NCBI RefSeq assembly: GCF_016464385.1 | Contig: NZ_JADMLH010000006.1 | Location: 248,001 to 312,000, forward strand | Source: Nucisporomicrobium flavum | GTDB lineage: Bacteria; Actinomycetota; Actinomycetes; Mycobacteriales; Micromonosporaceae | Reading direction: 5' to 3' | Length of the DNA stretch: 64,000 nt | Part shown: in pieces, positions 49,215-57,879 of the stretch | Layout: every line of letters starts with the position of its first letter | Numbering within the stretch: position 1 is the stretch's first letter | The notes under the pieces: generated by a model | The model's database searches: none | What the model saw: the letters and a program-made list of their open reading frames with translations, nothing else | Told to the model about the DNA's origin: nothing | Translations under genes and position numbers: made by a program

Positions 49215-50540
49215 GTGATGACCTCCTTCCTCCGCTCCCGAACGCTGTTGCTGACCGGCGCCGCCGTGCTCGTGGGCGCGCTGACCACCGGCTGCGGCGG
49301 CGGCAAGAGCAGTTCCGGCTCCGACCAGACCACCGGCGTGACCATCACGGTCACGCTCGCCACCGAACCCCCGCCGAAGGCGTCGCTGGACGCCTTCACC
49401 CAGAGCACCGGCATCACGGTCAAGTGGACCAACACCGACTGGGACAGCCTGCAGACCAAGATCGCCGCGGCCGCCACGGCGAAGACCTACTTCGCGGACG
49501 CGACGAACGTGGACTGGTCGCGGGTCGGCCAGCTCGGCAAGCTCAACTGGTTCCACCCGATGGACGAGTACCTCGACACCAAGGCGCTGGCCGGCGAGAT
49601 GCCGCAACTGCCCGCGTTCACGTCGAACGGCCATGTCATCGGCATTCCGTACGACGCCTCGTTCCTGGTGACCACGGTCAACAAGAAACTGTTCACCAAG
49701 GCCGGCATCACCACCATGCCGACGACGATCGAGCAGTACACGGCCGACCTGAAGCAGATCAAGGCCAAGGGCGTGGCGCAGTACCCGCTCAACATCCCGT
49801 TCGCCGCCGCGGAGGGCCTGTCGACGTACTGGTACCAGACGACCGCGGCGTTCGGCGGGACGATCCTCGACGGCGCCGGCAAGCCGCAGTTCGCCACGCC
49901 CGGCTCGCCCGGGTACCGCGCCGCGGAGTGGATGGTCGACGCGCTCAAGCAGGGCCTGGTGCCGCCCGGCAACATCAACGTGGCCGACAGCCAGGGACAG
50001 CAGACGCTGATGGCCAAGGGCGTTGTGGCGAGCACCTTCGCCGACTACTCCGGCAACGTCGGCAGCCTGTACAGCGTCCCGGCTTCCTCCACTGTGGTCG
50101 GCGACGTCACGTACCTGGCGACGCCCGGCGTCAGCGGTCCGGGGCCGAACATGAGCAACCCGGACGGCATCGGCATCCCGCGCCAGGCCAAGTACCCGGC
50201 CGCCGCCGCGAAGTTCATCGACTGGTTCACCTCGGCGAAGAACCAGGCCGAGTTCGCCGGTGCCGCCGGGCCGGACAAGGTGATGCCCGGGTACTTCCTG
50301 CCGTCGCGCCTGGCCGGCATGACCGAGCTGACCCAGAAGGGCAAGCTCATCGGCGGGCAGCAGCTCGGCGACCTGCTCAAGAACAGCGCGAAGCCGGTGT
50401 TCCCGGAGGGCGCCCCCTCCTGGTACCCGGAGTTCTCCAAGGCGGTCTACACCAACCTGCACGCCGCGGCGACCGGGTCGGTGAGCACCGCCGACGCCGT
50501 CAAGGCGATCGCCGCCACCGCCGACAAGCTGTCGAGCTGA
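49215..50540 (+). CDS. sugar ABC transporter substrate-binding lipoprotein
   Basis: 441 residues of the extracellular solute-binding family 1. Lipobox GALTTGC with the lipidated Cys27 after a hydrophobic signal. The mature part has the usual two-lobe pattern (GHVIGIPYDASFLVTTVNKK; GKPQFATPGSPGYRAAEWMV). An AAGAAGG site precedes tandem GTG-ATG starts at 49215 and 49218. It delivers a sugar or oligosaccharide to the two permeases encoded just after it; the SIS-domain enzyme downstream suggests an amino or keto sugar. Confidence 0.92.
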   Translation: MMTSFLRSRTLLLTGAAVLVGALTTGCGGGKSSSGSDQTTGVTITVTLATEPPPKASLDAFTQSTGITVKWTNTDWDSLQTKIAAAATAKTYFADATNVDWSRVGQLGKLNWFHPMDEYLDTKALAGEMPQLPAFTSNGHVIGIPYDASFLVTTVNKKLFTKAGITTMPTTIEQYTADLKQIKAKGVAQYPLNIPFAAAEGLSTYWYQTTAAFGGTILDGAGKPQFATPGSPGYRAAEWMVDALKQGLVPPGNINVADSQGQQTLMAKGVVASTFADYSGNVGSLYSVPASSTVVGDVTYLATPGVSGPGPNMSNPDGIGIPRQAKYPAAAAKFIDWFTSAKNQAEFAGAAGPDKVMPGYFLPSRLAGMTELTQKGKLIGGQQLGDLLKNSAKPVFPEGAPSWYPEFSKAVYTNLHAAATGSVSTADAVKAIAATADKLSS

Positions 50541-51487
50541 TGGTCGGCACCCGCAGCGGCCGGCGGCACGACGTGTCCCCGGCCGGGACCGGAGCGCCGG
50601 GCACCCCCCGGCGCCCCGGGCGGCGGTTCGACCTGCTGCCGTACGCGCTGGTGACGCCGCTGGCCCTGTTCATCGTGGCGCTCGCCCTGTTCCCGGCCGG
50701 GGTCACGATCGTGCAGTCGTTCTTCCGCGTCGACGAGCTGAATCCGCCCACGACGTTCAACGGGCTGGAGAACTTCCGGCACCTGTTCGCCGACGGCTCC
50801 GTACGCTCCAGCCTCGTCAACACCGGCCTGTACGTGCTGATCGGGGTCGCCCTGTCGACGGTGCTCGGCATCGTCATGGCGGTCACGCTGCAACGGCCGT
50901 TCCGTGGCCGCTCGGCGCTGATCGCCGTGCTGATCCTGCCGTGGGCGCTGCCCGGCGTGGTCGAGGGCATCGTGTGGACGGGCATCTGGGACAGCAACAC
51001 CGGCCTGCTCAACAGCGTGCTCACCTCGGCGCACCTGATCCCGGAATACCAGGTTTTCCTGGGCCAGCACCGGTTCCTCACCATCTTCGCCATCGAGCTG
51101 GTGCAGGTCTGGCAGATGACCCCGCTGTCGACCCTGCTGATCCTGGCCTCGCTGCAGAACATCCCCGGCGAGCTCTACGAGGCGGCGGTGCTCGACGGCT
51201 GCTCACCCTGGGCGGCGCTGCGCCGGATCACGCTGCCGCTCGCCCGGCCCGGCATCGCGATCGCGATGGTGCAGGCGGTCATCGCCACGATCAACGTCTT
51301 CGATCAGCCGTACGTCCTCAACGGCTCCGCCGACACCGGCGCCTCACTGACCATGCAGACGTACTTCATCAGCTTCCAGAACCTCGACTTCGGCGAGGGG
51401 TACGCGCTCTCGCTGCTCATCACCGTCGCCACGCTGATCCTCTCGCTCGGGGTCGTGAAGCTGGTCTACCGGCAGGTGGAGTTCTGA
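50540..51487 (+). CDS. sugar ABC transporter permease 1 (MalF type)
   Basis: 315 residues with six hydrophobic helices and the ATPase-contact EAA loop YEAAVLDGCSPWAALRRITL. ATG overlaps the binding-protein stop (TGATG). No ATPase gene is in the operon. Confidence 0.92.
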   Translation: MVGTRSGRRHDVSPAGTGAPGTPRRPGRRFDLLPYALVTPLALFIVALALFPAGVTIVQSFFRVDELNPPTTFNGLENFRHLFADGSVRSSLVNTGLYVLIGVALSTVLGIVMAVTLQRPFRGRSALIAVLILPWALPGVVEGIVWTGIWDSNTGLLNSVLTSAHLIPEYQVFLGQHRFLTIFAIELVQVWQMTPLSTLLILASLQNIPGELYEAAVLDGCSPWAALRRITLPLARPGIAIAMVQAVIATINVFDQPYVLNGSADTGASLTMQTYFISFQNLDFGEGYALSLLITVATLILSLGVVKLVYRQVEF

Positions 51488-52323
51488 TGCCCCGACGCCT
51501 TCCCTGGGCCCGTACCCTCGGGATCCTGTTCATCGTGCTGTGGTCGCTGGTGCCGCTCTACTGGAGCCTCAACACGAGCTTGCAGACCGACGCGCAGATC
51601 AGCGAACGGCCCGCGAACTACGTGCCGCCCGGCCCGACCCTGCGCAACTATCACGCGTTGCTGACCGGCCCCGGCGAGATCCCGGAGACCATCCGCCGGT
51701 CGTCGCTCAACATCGTCGTCGAGTGCACCGCCGCCACGCTCATCACGGTCGTGCTGGCCACGCTGGCGGCGTACGCGTTCGCCCGGATGAGGTTCCGAGG
51801 CCGGCAGCTGCTGTTCTACGCGGTCCTCGCCACGATGGCGTTCCCCGCCTACACGACGCTCATCCCGCTCTACCGCATCATGAGCGTGTTCGGCCTCGTC
51901 AACACGTACACGGGGATCGTGCTCGTGTATGTCTCGGGTTTCCTGCCGCTGGCGACGTGGATCCTGCACAGCTACATGACCAGCCTGCCGCTCGCCATCG
52001 AGGAAGCCGGTCAGGTCGACGGCGCCGGCCGCATGCAGATCCTCTGGCGCATCGTGCTGCCGCTGGCCTGGCCGGGCATCGTCTCCACGGCCATCATCAC
52101 GTTCCTGTTCGCCTGGGCGCAGTTCCTGTTCCCGCTCGTGCTCTCCAGCGACCTGTCCACCCAGCCGCTCACCGTCGCCATCGCCGCGCTGCAGGGCCGC
52201 CACGTCGTCCCCTTCGGACTGCTGAACGCGGCCGGCGTGCTGGCCCTGGCGGTCCCCGCGGTGATCGCCGTGTCCCTCAACCGCTTCATCGTCAACGGCC
52301 TGCTCAGCGGCAGCGTCAAATGA
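51487..52323 (+). CDS. sugar ABC transporter permease 2 (MalG type)
   Basis: 278 residues, six helices, EAA loop IEEAGQVDGAGRMQILWRIV. Start overlaps the permease 1 stop (TGATG). Acts with permease 1; the ATPase is presumably a shared MsiK-type protein encoded elsewhere. Confidence 0.92.
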   Translation: MPRRLPWARTLGILFIVLWSLVPLYWSLNTSLQTDAQISERPANYVPPGPTLRNYHALLTGPGEIPETIRRSSLNIVVECTAATLITVVLATLAAYAFARMRFRGRQLLFYAVLATMAFPAYTTLIPLYRIMSVFGLVNTYTGIVLVYVSGFLPLATWILHSYMTSLPLAIEEAGQVDGAGRMQILWRIVLPLAWPGIVSTAIITFLFAWAQFLFPLVLSSDLSTQPLTVAIAALQGRHVVPFGLLNAAGVLALAVPAVIAVSLNRFIVNGLLSGSVK

Positions 52324-52336
52324 AAGGACCGCCCCC

Positions 52337-53239
52337 GTGACTTCGCTGCATCCCGGTCGCCTCACCGCCGGCGAGATCGCCACCCAGCCCGCCCTCTGGG
52401 CCCGCGCCCGGGATCAGGTGGCCGCCGGTCCCACCGGACTGCCCGAGGCCGGCGAACGGGTCCTGGTCCTCGGCTGCGGCACGTCGTACTACGTCGCCGC
52501 CGCGTACGCCTGGCTGCGCGAGGCGGCCGGCCACGGCGTCACCGACGCGCGGATCGCCTCCGAACTGCCGCCGGTGGCCCGCGTCTACGACCGCGTCCTG
52601 GCGATCAGCCGCTCCGGCACCACGACGGAGGTCGTCCAGGCCCTGCGGGCGCTCCCGCCCACGACCCCGGTCACCGCGGTGCTCGGCGAACTCGGCACGC
52701 CGGTGGGCGCGGCCGCCACGGACATTCTCGACCTGTCGTACGCCGACGAGCGCAGCGTCGTGCAGACCCGCTTCCCGACCACGCTGCTCACCCTGCTGCG
52801 TACCCACCTGGGCGCGACCGCCGGGCAGGTGGAGACCCTCATCGGCCAGGCCCGCGACGCCCTCGACGAGCCGATCACCACCGCACAGCCCCGCCAGCTC
52901 GTGGTGCTCGGCACCGGCTGGGCGGCGGCACTCGCCGAGGAAGCGGCCCTGAAGTGCCGCGAATCGGCCGGCATGTGGGCCGAGGCGTACGCCACCGGTG
53001 AATACCGCCACGGCCCGATCAGCGTCGCGGCGCCGGGCACCCTGGTCTGGGCGCTCACCCCGCTGACCTCGATCCAGGCCGAGGCCATCCAGGCCACGGG
53101 CGCGACGGTACGCCAGGCCGCCCGCGACCCGCAGGCCGAGCTGGTCGCGGTCCAGCGGCACGCGGTGGCCTGGGCAGCGGCATCGGGCCGGGACGCCGAC
53201 GTGCCCGTCCACCTCACCCGGTCGGTCGTCGCCCTCTAG
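52337..53239 (+). CDS. SIS-domain sugar isomerase/deaminase-like protein
   Basis: 300 residues with two SIS domains, the layout of the GlmS isomerase half and AgaS/FrlB deglycases: LVLGCGTSYYVAAAYAWLRE, AISRSGTTTEVVQAL, and in the second half LGTGWAAALAEEAALKCRES with YRHGPISV. Probably acts on a phosphorylated amino or ketoamine sugar imported by the upstream transporter. GTG start, 13 bp after permease 2. Exact reaction undetermined. Confidence 0.88.
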   Translation: MTSLHPGRLTAGEIATQPALWARARDQVAAGPTGLPEAGERVLVLGCGTSYYVAAAYAWLREAAGHGVTDARIASELPPVARVYDRVLAISRSGTTTEVVQALRALPPTTPVTAVLGELGTPVGAAATDILDLSYADERSVVQTRFPTTLLTLLRTHLGATAGQVETLIGQARDALDEPITTAQPRQLVVLGTGWAAALAEEAALKCRESAGMWAEAYATGEYRHGPISVAAPGTLVWALTPLTSIQAEAIQATGATVRQAARDPQAELVAVQRHAVAWAAASGRDADVPVHLTRSVVAL

Positions 53240-53295
53240 TCAGGGCGCGCGGCTGATGGCCGCCCCGCGGAATTCCTCCAGCGCCACCCCCATGA

Positions 53296-53484
53296 GCTCT
53301 GCCCGTCCTGTACGCCGCCGTCGCCGACCTGCCCGGCGACAGCTTCACCGGGCCGAGCCGCTTCGCCCACATGCGCGGCGCCCCGGAGCTGATCAACCGA
53401 TCCGCCACCGCCCGGGACGACCGGCCGGCCGCCCGCCTGTGGTCCGTGTCCGAGCAGCTCACGGGTACGCGCTTCCCGCTCTGA
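53296..53484 (+). pseudogene. short-chain dehydrogenase remnant (C-terminus)
   Basis: 63 codons reading ALPVLYAAVADLPGDSFTGP, then SRFAHMRGAPELINRSATAR and a WSVSEQLTGTRFPL end, the typical C-terminus of retinol-dehydrogenase-like SDR proteins. A TGA at 53293-53295 closes the frame just upstream and the NAD-binding part is missing. Non-functional. Confidence 0.75.
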
Positions 53485-53506
53485 CCGTGGGGTAGCGTGG
53501 CGGTCC

Positions 53507-54982
53507 ATGACGTCGCTCGCACCCGCGTCCCAGGTCCGCTACGGCACCGGCCCCGGACGCTGGGTGCTGCTGGCCACCGTTCTCGGCTCGGGCCTCGCCT
53601 TCGTGGACGCCACCGTCGTGAACATCGCGCTGCCGATGATCGGGCGGGATCTCGGGTCGTCGGCCGCCGGGCTGCAGTGGACCGTCAACGGGTACACGTT
53701 GAGCCTGGCGTCGCTCATCCTGCTCGGCGGGTCGCTGGGCGACCGGGTCGGCCGGAAGCGGATCTTCCTCATCGGGGTCGCGTGGTTCGCCGCGGCGTCG
53801 CTGCTCTGCGGGCTCGCTCAGAACACCGGGATGCTGGTCGGCGCCCGGGTGCTGCAGGGTGTCGGCGGGGCGCTGCTCACGCCCGGCGCACTGGCCATCA
53901 TCGAGGCCTCGTTCGTGCCGAAGGACCGGGCGCGCGCGATCGGCGCCTGGTCCGGGCTGGGCGGCATCGGCGGTGCGCTCGGGCCGTTCCTCGGCGGGTG
54001 GCTGGTCGGGCTCGGCACGTGGCGGTACATCTTCCTCATCAACGTGCCGCTCGCGCTCGTCGTGCTGCTGGTCGCCGCCCGGCACGTACCCGAGTCGCGC
54101 AGCCCGTCGGCGGCCGGCCGGATCGACCTGGCCGGCGTCCTCACCGGGGCGATCGGGCTGGGCGGGCTCACGTACGGCTTCACCGCCTGGACCGCCCGCG
54201 GGCCGGCCAGCCCGGTCGTGCTCGCGGCGCTGCTGACCGGGGTGGCCGGCTTCGCGGCGTTCATCATCGCCGAGCGCCGTACGGCGAACCCCCTGCTCCC
54301 CCTGCCGATCTTCCGCAACAAGGCGTTCAGCGGCGCGAACCTGGTCACCTTCCTCGCGTACGCGGCCAACGGTGGCGTGTTCTTCCTGGTCGTGCTGAAC
54401 CTCCAGGTGGTCGCCGGCTTCAGCCCGCTCGCCGCCGGCCTCGCCCTGCTGCCGGTCACCGTGCTGATGCTGCTGCTGTCGGCCCCGTCCGGCGCGCTGG
54501 GGCAGCGCATCGGCCCCCGCCTGCCGATGACCGCCGGCCCACTGATCTGCGCTGCGGCGCTGCTGCTGATGAGCCGGATCGGCGCCGGCACCGGCTACCT
54601 GACCGGCGTCCTGCCCGCCGTCACCCTCTTCGGGCTCGGCCTGTGCGCGCTGGTCGCCCCGCTCACCGCGACGGCGCTGGGCTCGCTGGACGACACGTAC
54701 GCCGGCATCGCCTCGGGCGTGAACAACGCCGTCGCCCGTGCGGCCGGCCTGCTCGCGGTGGCGGTCCTGCCGCTGGCGGCCGGTCTCGGCTCCGGCAACC
54801 TCACCGACGCCGCCCAGCTGCACCCGGTCTACCGCACCTCGATGCAGATCTGCGCCGCGCTGATGGCGGCGGCGGGGCTGCTGGCGTACGTGACGATCCC
54901 GGAACGGCTCGCCGAGAAGACACCCGCCCGCCCGGCCTGCGACCCGAGTTGCCCGCCCACCCACGCAGCCCGCGGCCGCTGA
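53507..54982 (+). CDS. MFS drug exporter, DHA2 (14-helix) family
   Basis: 491 residues with about 14 hydrophobic helices. Motif A GGSLGDRVGRKR, motif B-type LVGARVLQGVGGALLTPGAL and motif C-like GIGGALGPFLGGWL are characteristic of EmrB/QacA proton-driven exporters. Asp34 in the first helix (LAFVDATVVNIALP) is conserved in the family. A TAGCGT -10 eight bases before the ATG suggests a leaderless message. Substrate unknown; no adjacent regulator. Confidence 0.93.
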   Translation: MTSLAPASQVRYGTGPGRWVLLATVLGSGLAFVDATVVNIALPMIGRDLGSSAAGLQWTVNGYTLSLASLILLGGSLGDRVGRKRIFLIGVAWFAAASLLCGLAQNTGMLVGARVLQGVGGALLTPGALAIIEASFVPKDRARAIGAWSGLGGIGGALGPFLGGWLVGLGTWRYIFLINVPLALVVLLVAARHVPESRSPSAAGRIDLAGVLTGAIGLGGLTYGFTAWTARGPASPVVLAALLTGVAGFAAFIIAERRTANPLLPLPIFRNKAFSGANLVTFLAYAANGGVFFLVVLNLQVVAGFSPLAAGLALLPVTVLMLLLSAPSGALGQRIGPRLPMTAGPLICAAALLLMSRIGAGTGYLTGVLPAVTLFGLGLCALVAPLTATALGSLDDTYAGIASGVNNAVARAAGLLAVAVLPLAAGLGSGNLTDAAQLHPVYRTSMQICAALMAAAGLLAYVTIPERLAEKTPARPACDPSCPPTHAARGR

Positions 54983-54999
54983 GCCGCAGCTGATACCGC

Positions 55000-55024
55000 G
55001 TTTATCGGCGAAACCCGCGGGCAT
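55000..55024 (+). promoter_or_regulatory. SigB/SigF-type stress promoter
   Basis: GTTT (55000-55003), 15-bp spacer, GGGCAT (55019-55024), matching the actinobacterial GTTT-N15-GGGTAT pattern at all but one position. It lies in front of two stress-type genes. Confidence 0.5.
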
Positions 55025-55078
55025 CCCCCCGGGATCAGGCTCATGCGAGTCGATATCCGCGACGTGGTCGGAGTTGTC

Positions 55079-55753
55079 ATGAGTTCATCGCCATCCCGGG
55101 ACGATTCCTCCCCCGCGGTCACCGACCGGGACACCTCGGGTTCCCGCGCGGCCGACGCGCCGCCGTCGCCCCGGCGCAGCGGGGCAAGCGTCCCGTCGAG
55201 CGACCGGCGGGAAGTCCTGGCCCGGGAGAAGGACCGCTACGGCGGCATCAAGTGGGGCTCGGCGTTCTTCGGCTGGCTGACCGCCACCGGCACCGCCGTC
55301 ATCCTCACCGCGATCCTGGTGGCCGCCGGCGCCACCGTCGGCGTCGCCACCGGCACGAGCACCGACGACGCCAAGGACAAGGCGACGACCCTCGGACTCG
55401 TCGGCGGCCTGACACTGCTGGCGGTGATCCTCGTGGCGTACTTCTGCGGCGGTTACGTCGCCGGCCGCATGGCCCGCTTCAGCGGCGTGAAGCAGGGCGT
55501 CGCGGTGTGGATCTGGGCGATCGTGATCGCCGCCGCCGTGGCTGTCGCGGGTGCCGTGCTCGGCGACAAGTACGACCTGCTCGACCGGATCGGCGGCTTC
55601 CCGCGCCTGCCGGTCGGCGGCGGCGACGTCACCACGGGAAGCATCGTCGCCATCGCCATCGCGCTGCTCGCCGCCCTTGCCGGCGCCATCCTGGGCGGAC
55701 TCGCCGGCATGCGGTACCACCGCCGGGTCGACGAGGCCGGACTCGGCCGCTGA
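55079..55753 (+). CDS. membrane protein of unknown function, stress-linked
   Basis: 224 residues: ~55 disordered Ser/Pro/Asp-rich residues then four hydrophobic helices (FFGWLTATGTAVILTAILVA; LGLVGGLTLLAVILVAYFCG; VAVWIWAIVIAAAVAVAGAV; IVAIAIALLAALAGAILGGL). Start is uncertain: ATG at 55079 has GGAG at five bases; an ATG at 55043 is close to the expected start of the SigB-like transcript. Followed by a PRC/DUF2382 gene, the two probably co-expressed. Confidence 0.75.
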   Translation: MSSSPSRDDSSPAVTDRDTSGSRAADAPPSPRRSGASVPSSDRREVLAREKDRYGGIKWGSAFFGWLTATGTAVILTAILVAAGATVGVATGTSTDDAKDKATTLGLVGGLTLLAVILVAYFCGGYVAGRMARFSGVKQGVAVWIWAIVIAAAVAVAGAVLGDKYDLLDRIGGFPRLPVGGGDVTTGSIVAIAIALLAALAGAILGGLAGMRYHRRVDEAGLGR

Positions 55754-55787
55754 GCGGCCGACCACACCGAGGGAAGAAGAGGCACGC

Positions 55788-56528
55788 ATGATCACCCGCG
55801 ACGCCGTCCGCCACGTGTACGGCACCGACGTCTACAGCGCCGACGGCGACAAGATCGGTTCAGCCGGTCAGGTGTACCTCGACAACGACACGGGTGAGCC
55901 CGCCTGGGTGGCGGTCCGCACCGGCCTGTTCGGCAAGAAGGAATCCTTCGTCCCCCTCCAGGACGCCACCCTCGACGGCGACCGCCTCGAGATCCCGTTC
56001 GCCAAGGACAAGGTCAAGAACGCCCCCCGCATCGACCAGGACGGCGAACTCAGCCCGGCCGACGAGGACGAGCTTTACCGCTACTACCAGCCGCAACCGG
56101 CGGACGACGCAGCCCGGACCACCAGCGGCGATGCTGCCGACCGCCCCGGCGGTGGCGATGCCATGACGCGCTCCGAGGAGCGGCTTGTCGCCGGCACCCG
56201 GACCGAGCCGGTCGCCAAGGCACGCCTCCGCAGATACACGGTCACCGAGGACCAGCAGGTGACCGTGCCGGTGAGACGCGAAGAGGTCCGGCTGGAACGC
56301 GACCGGGCCCCCGGCGCCGACGACGGCTCGGCCCCGGGCGACCGGGATTCTGACCCCGCGATGACGTTGTGGGCGGAGCGGCCGGTCGTCACGACCGAAG
56401 CCGTACCCGTGGAGAAGGTCCGCTTGGGCAAGCAGACGGTCACCGGGGAGAAGACCGTCAGCGGGGAGGTCCGCAAAGAGCGGGTCGAGCTGGAGGACGA
56501 CACCCACCAGGACCCGGCCGACCGGTGA
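55788..56528 (+). CDS. PRC-barrel and DUF2382 domain protein, general stress type
   Basis: 246 residues. N-terminal PRC-barrel (~5-75): VYGTDVYSADGDKIGSAGQV, EPAWVAVRTGLFGKKESFVP. C-terminal DUF2382 (~125-240): SEERLVAGTRTEPVAKARLR and EAVPVEKVRLGKQTVTGEKT. This fusion is common in stress-induced proteins of actinobacteria and Deinococcus. AAGAAGAGG ribosome site. Function not established. Confidence 0.9.
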   Translation: MITRDAVRHVYGTDVYSADGDKIGSAGQVYLDNDTGEPAWVAVRTGLFGKKESFVPLQDATLDGDRLEIPFAKDKVKNAPRIDQDGELSPADEDELYRYYQPQPADDAARTTSGDAADRPGGGDAMTRSEERLVAGTRTEPVAKARLRRYTVTEDQQVTVPVRREEVRLERDRAPGADDGSAPGDRDSDPAMTLWAERPVVTTEAVPVEKVRLGKQTVTGEKTVSGEVRKERVELEDDTHQDPADR

Positions 56529-56534
56529 GGCGGG

Positions 56535-57074
56535 TCAGCCGGTGAAGGCCTTTCGTTTGCATTCCTGCATCTTCGGCGATCCGGCGTCGCCGTTCGGGCC
56601 GATCTCCGTGAGGCCGAACTGGCCCGTCTCCGGGTCCGGCGCGGTCAGTTTGTAGCCCGCCTCCTTCGCGCACCGGTACCACTCGCGCTGGTTGTCCTTG
56701 AACTCTGACAGGTCCGTGCGCTGCTGGTGCTCCTCGTACGTTTCCGGCTGTTCCGCCGCGCAGGTCTTGAACACCGCTTCGCCGTCCGTGGCTCCCTTGA
56801 TGAGCAGGGCCAGGCCTTGGCCGCGGTACTGCGGGCCGCCGTTCTTCACCAGGCAGTCCTCCCACGGCCTGGTCATGGCCTCGCGGTCGGCGTCGGTGGC
56901 GTCGACCGGGAACACCGGCCGCTGGTCGGCGAGCACGGCGGCCGCGGACGGCGGTGTGCTCTGCAAGGTGGCCACGCCGGGCTTCTCCTCCTCGCTTCCC
57001 GAGCAGCCGGTGACGAGGCAGGTGAGGCCGGTGACCACGATGACGAGGCGGCTGAGCCGCGTTCTGCGCAACAT
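56535..57074 (-). CDS. predicted lipoprotein of unknown function
   Basis: About 179 residues, lipobox LVTGC after a basic, hydrophobic signal (RRTRLSRLVIVVTGLTCLVT). The mature part has four further cysteines (WEDCLVKNGG, FKTCAAEQPE, YRCAKEAGYK, MQECKRKAFT) that could form two disulphides, and conserved-looking Trp-rich spacing. Converges on the DUF2382 gene with six bases between. The ATG at 57074 is preferred; 57083 adds three residues. Confidence 0.75.
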   Translation of the reverse strand: MLRRTRLSRLVIVVTGLTCLVTGCSGSEEEKPGVATLQSTPPSAAAVLADQRPVFPVDATDADREAMTRPWEDCLVKNGGPQYRGQGLALLIKGATDGEAVFKTCAAEQPETYEEHQQRTDLSEFKDNQREWYRCAKEAGYKLTAPDPETGQFGLTEIGPNGDAGSPKMQECKRKAFTG

Positions 57075-57098
57075 GGCGGGCACTGTGGCAGACCGATT

Positions 57099-57149
57099 TT
57101 AGGATCTTGCTAGCGCGCGGTCCCGGACCGTCATCAGGTTCCTGTTAGC
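57099..57149 (+). promoter_or_regulatory. imperfect direct repeats upstream of the response regulator gene
   Basis: TTAGGATCTTGCTAGC (57099-57114) and TCAGGTTCCTGTTAGC (57134-57149) match at 12 of 16 bases, 35 bp apart. Possible OmpR-type autoregulatory sites. Confidence 0.4.
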
Positions 57150-57176
57150 TTTCCGGACCGGCGGGCGCCGCGCACC

Positions 57177-57182
57177 TATAGT
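57177..57182 (+). promoter_or_regulatory. -10 of a leaderless response-regulator promoter
   Basis: TATAGT ends seven bases before the GTG at 57190; no ribosome site is visible, so transcription likely starts at the start codon. Confidence 0.55.
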
Positions 57183-57189
57183 CGTCGCC

Positions 57190-57879
57190 GTGCGTGCGTT
57201 TCTGCTGGTCGCCGAGGATGACCCCGCCCAGGCGGAGGGCATGCGGCGGTACCTGGCCGCCGACGGTCACGACGTGCTCGTCGTGCACGACGGCCTCGTC
57301 GCGCTGGAGAAGGTGCGCCAGCGTCCGCCCGATCTGATGGTGCTCGATCTGATGCTGCCGGGCCTGGACGGGTTGAGCCTGTGCCGGGTGGTGCGGGAGG
57401 AATCGGCCGTGCCGATCCTGATGCTCACCGCACGATCGGACGAGAGTGATCTGCTGACCGGGCTGGACGGCGGCGCCGACGACTATCTGACGAAGCCCTA
57501 TTCGCCCCGGGAGCTGCTGGCCCGGATCCGCGCGTTGCTGCGCCGCACCCACGGCCGGGGTGACGACGCCGCGACCGTGCTGACCGTCGGCGAGCTCTCC
57601 GTCGATGTCGCGCGGCACACGGTGCACTGCGGTGGCCGTCCGGTGGAGTGCACGCGCGGTGAGTTCGCGATCCTGGCGGCGATGGCGGCGCGTCCCGACC
57701 ACGTCTTCACCCGGCCGCAGCTGCTGACGTACACCAACGGCGTGGAACGGGACTCCGTCGAGCGCAGCATCGACGTGCACGTGCTCAACCTGCGGCGCAA
57801 GATCGAGCCGAACCCGCGCCGGCCCTCGCGGCTGGTCACCGTGTACGGCATCGGCTACAAGCTGACCGCCGGACCGTGA
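57190..57879 (+). CDS. OmpR-family response regulator
   Basis: 229 residues: receiver domain with phospho-acceptor Asp53 (VLDLMLPG) and Lys102, and a C-terminal winged helix (~130-225; RRKIEPNP, LVTVYGIGYKL). The next gene, overlapping by 4 bp, is its kinase. Targets likely include its own promoter. Confidence 0.93.
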   Translation: MRAFLLVAEDDPAQAEGMRRYLAADGHDVLVVHDGLVALEKVRQRPPDLMVLDLMLPGLDGLSLCRVVREESAVPILMLTARSDESDLLTGLDGGADDYLTKPYSPRELLARIRALLRRTHGRGDDAATVLTVGELSVDVARHTVHCGGRPVECTRGEFAILAAMAARPDHVFTRPQLLTYTNGVERDSVERSIDVHVLNLRRKIEPNPRRPSRLVTVYGIGYKLTAGP

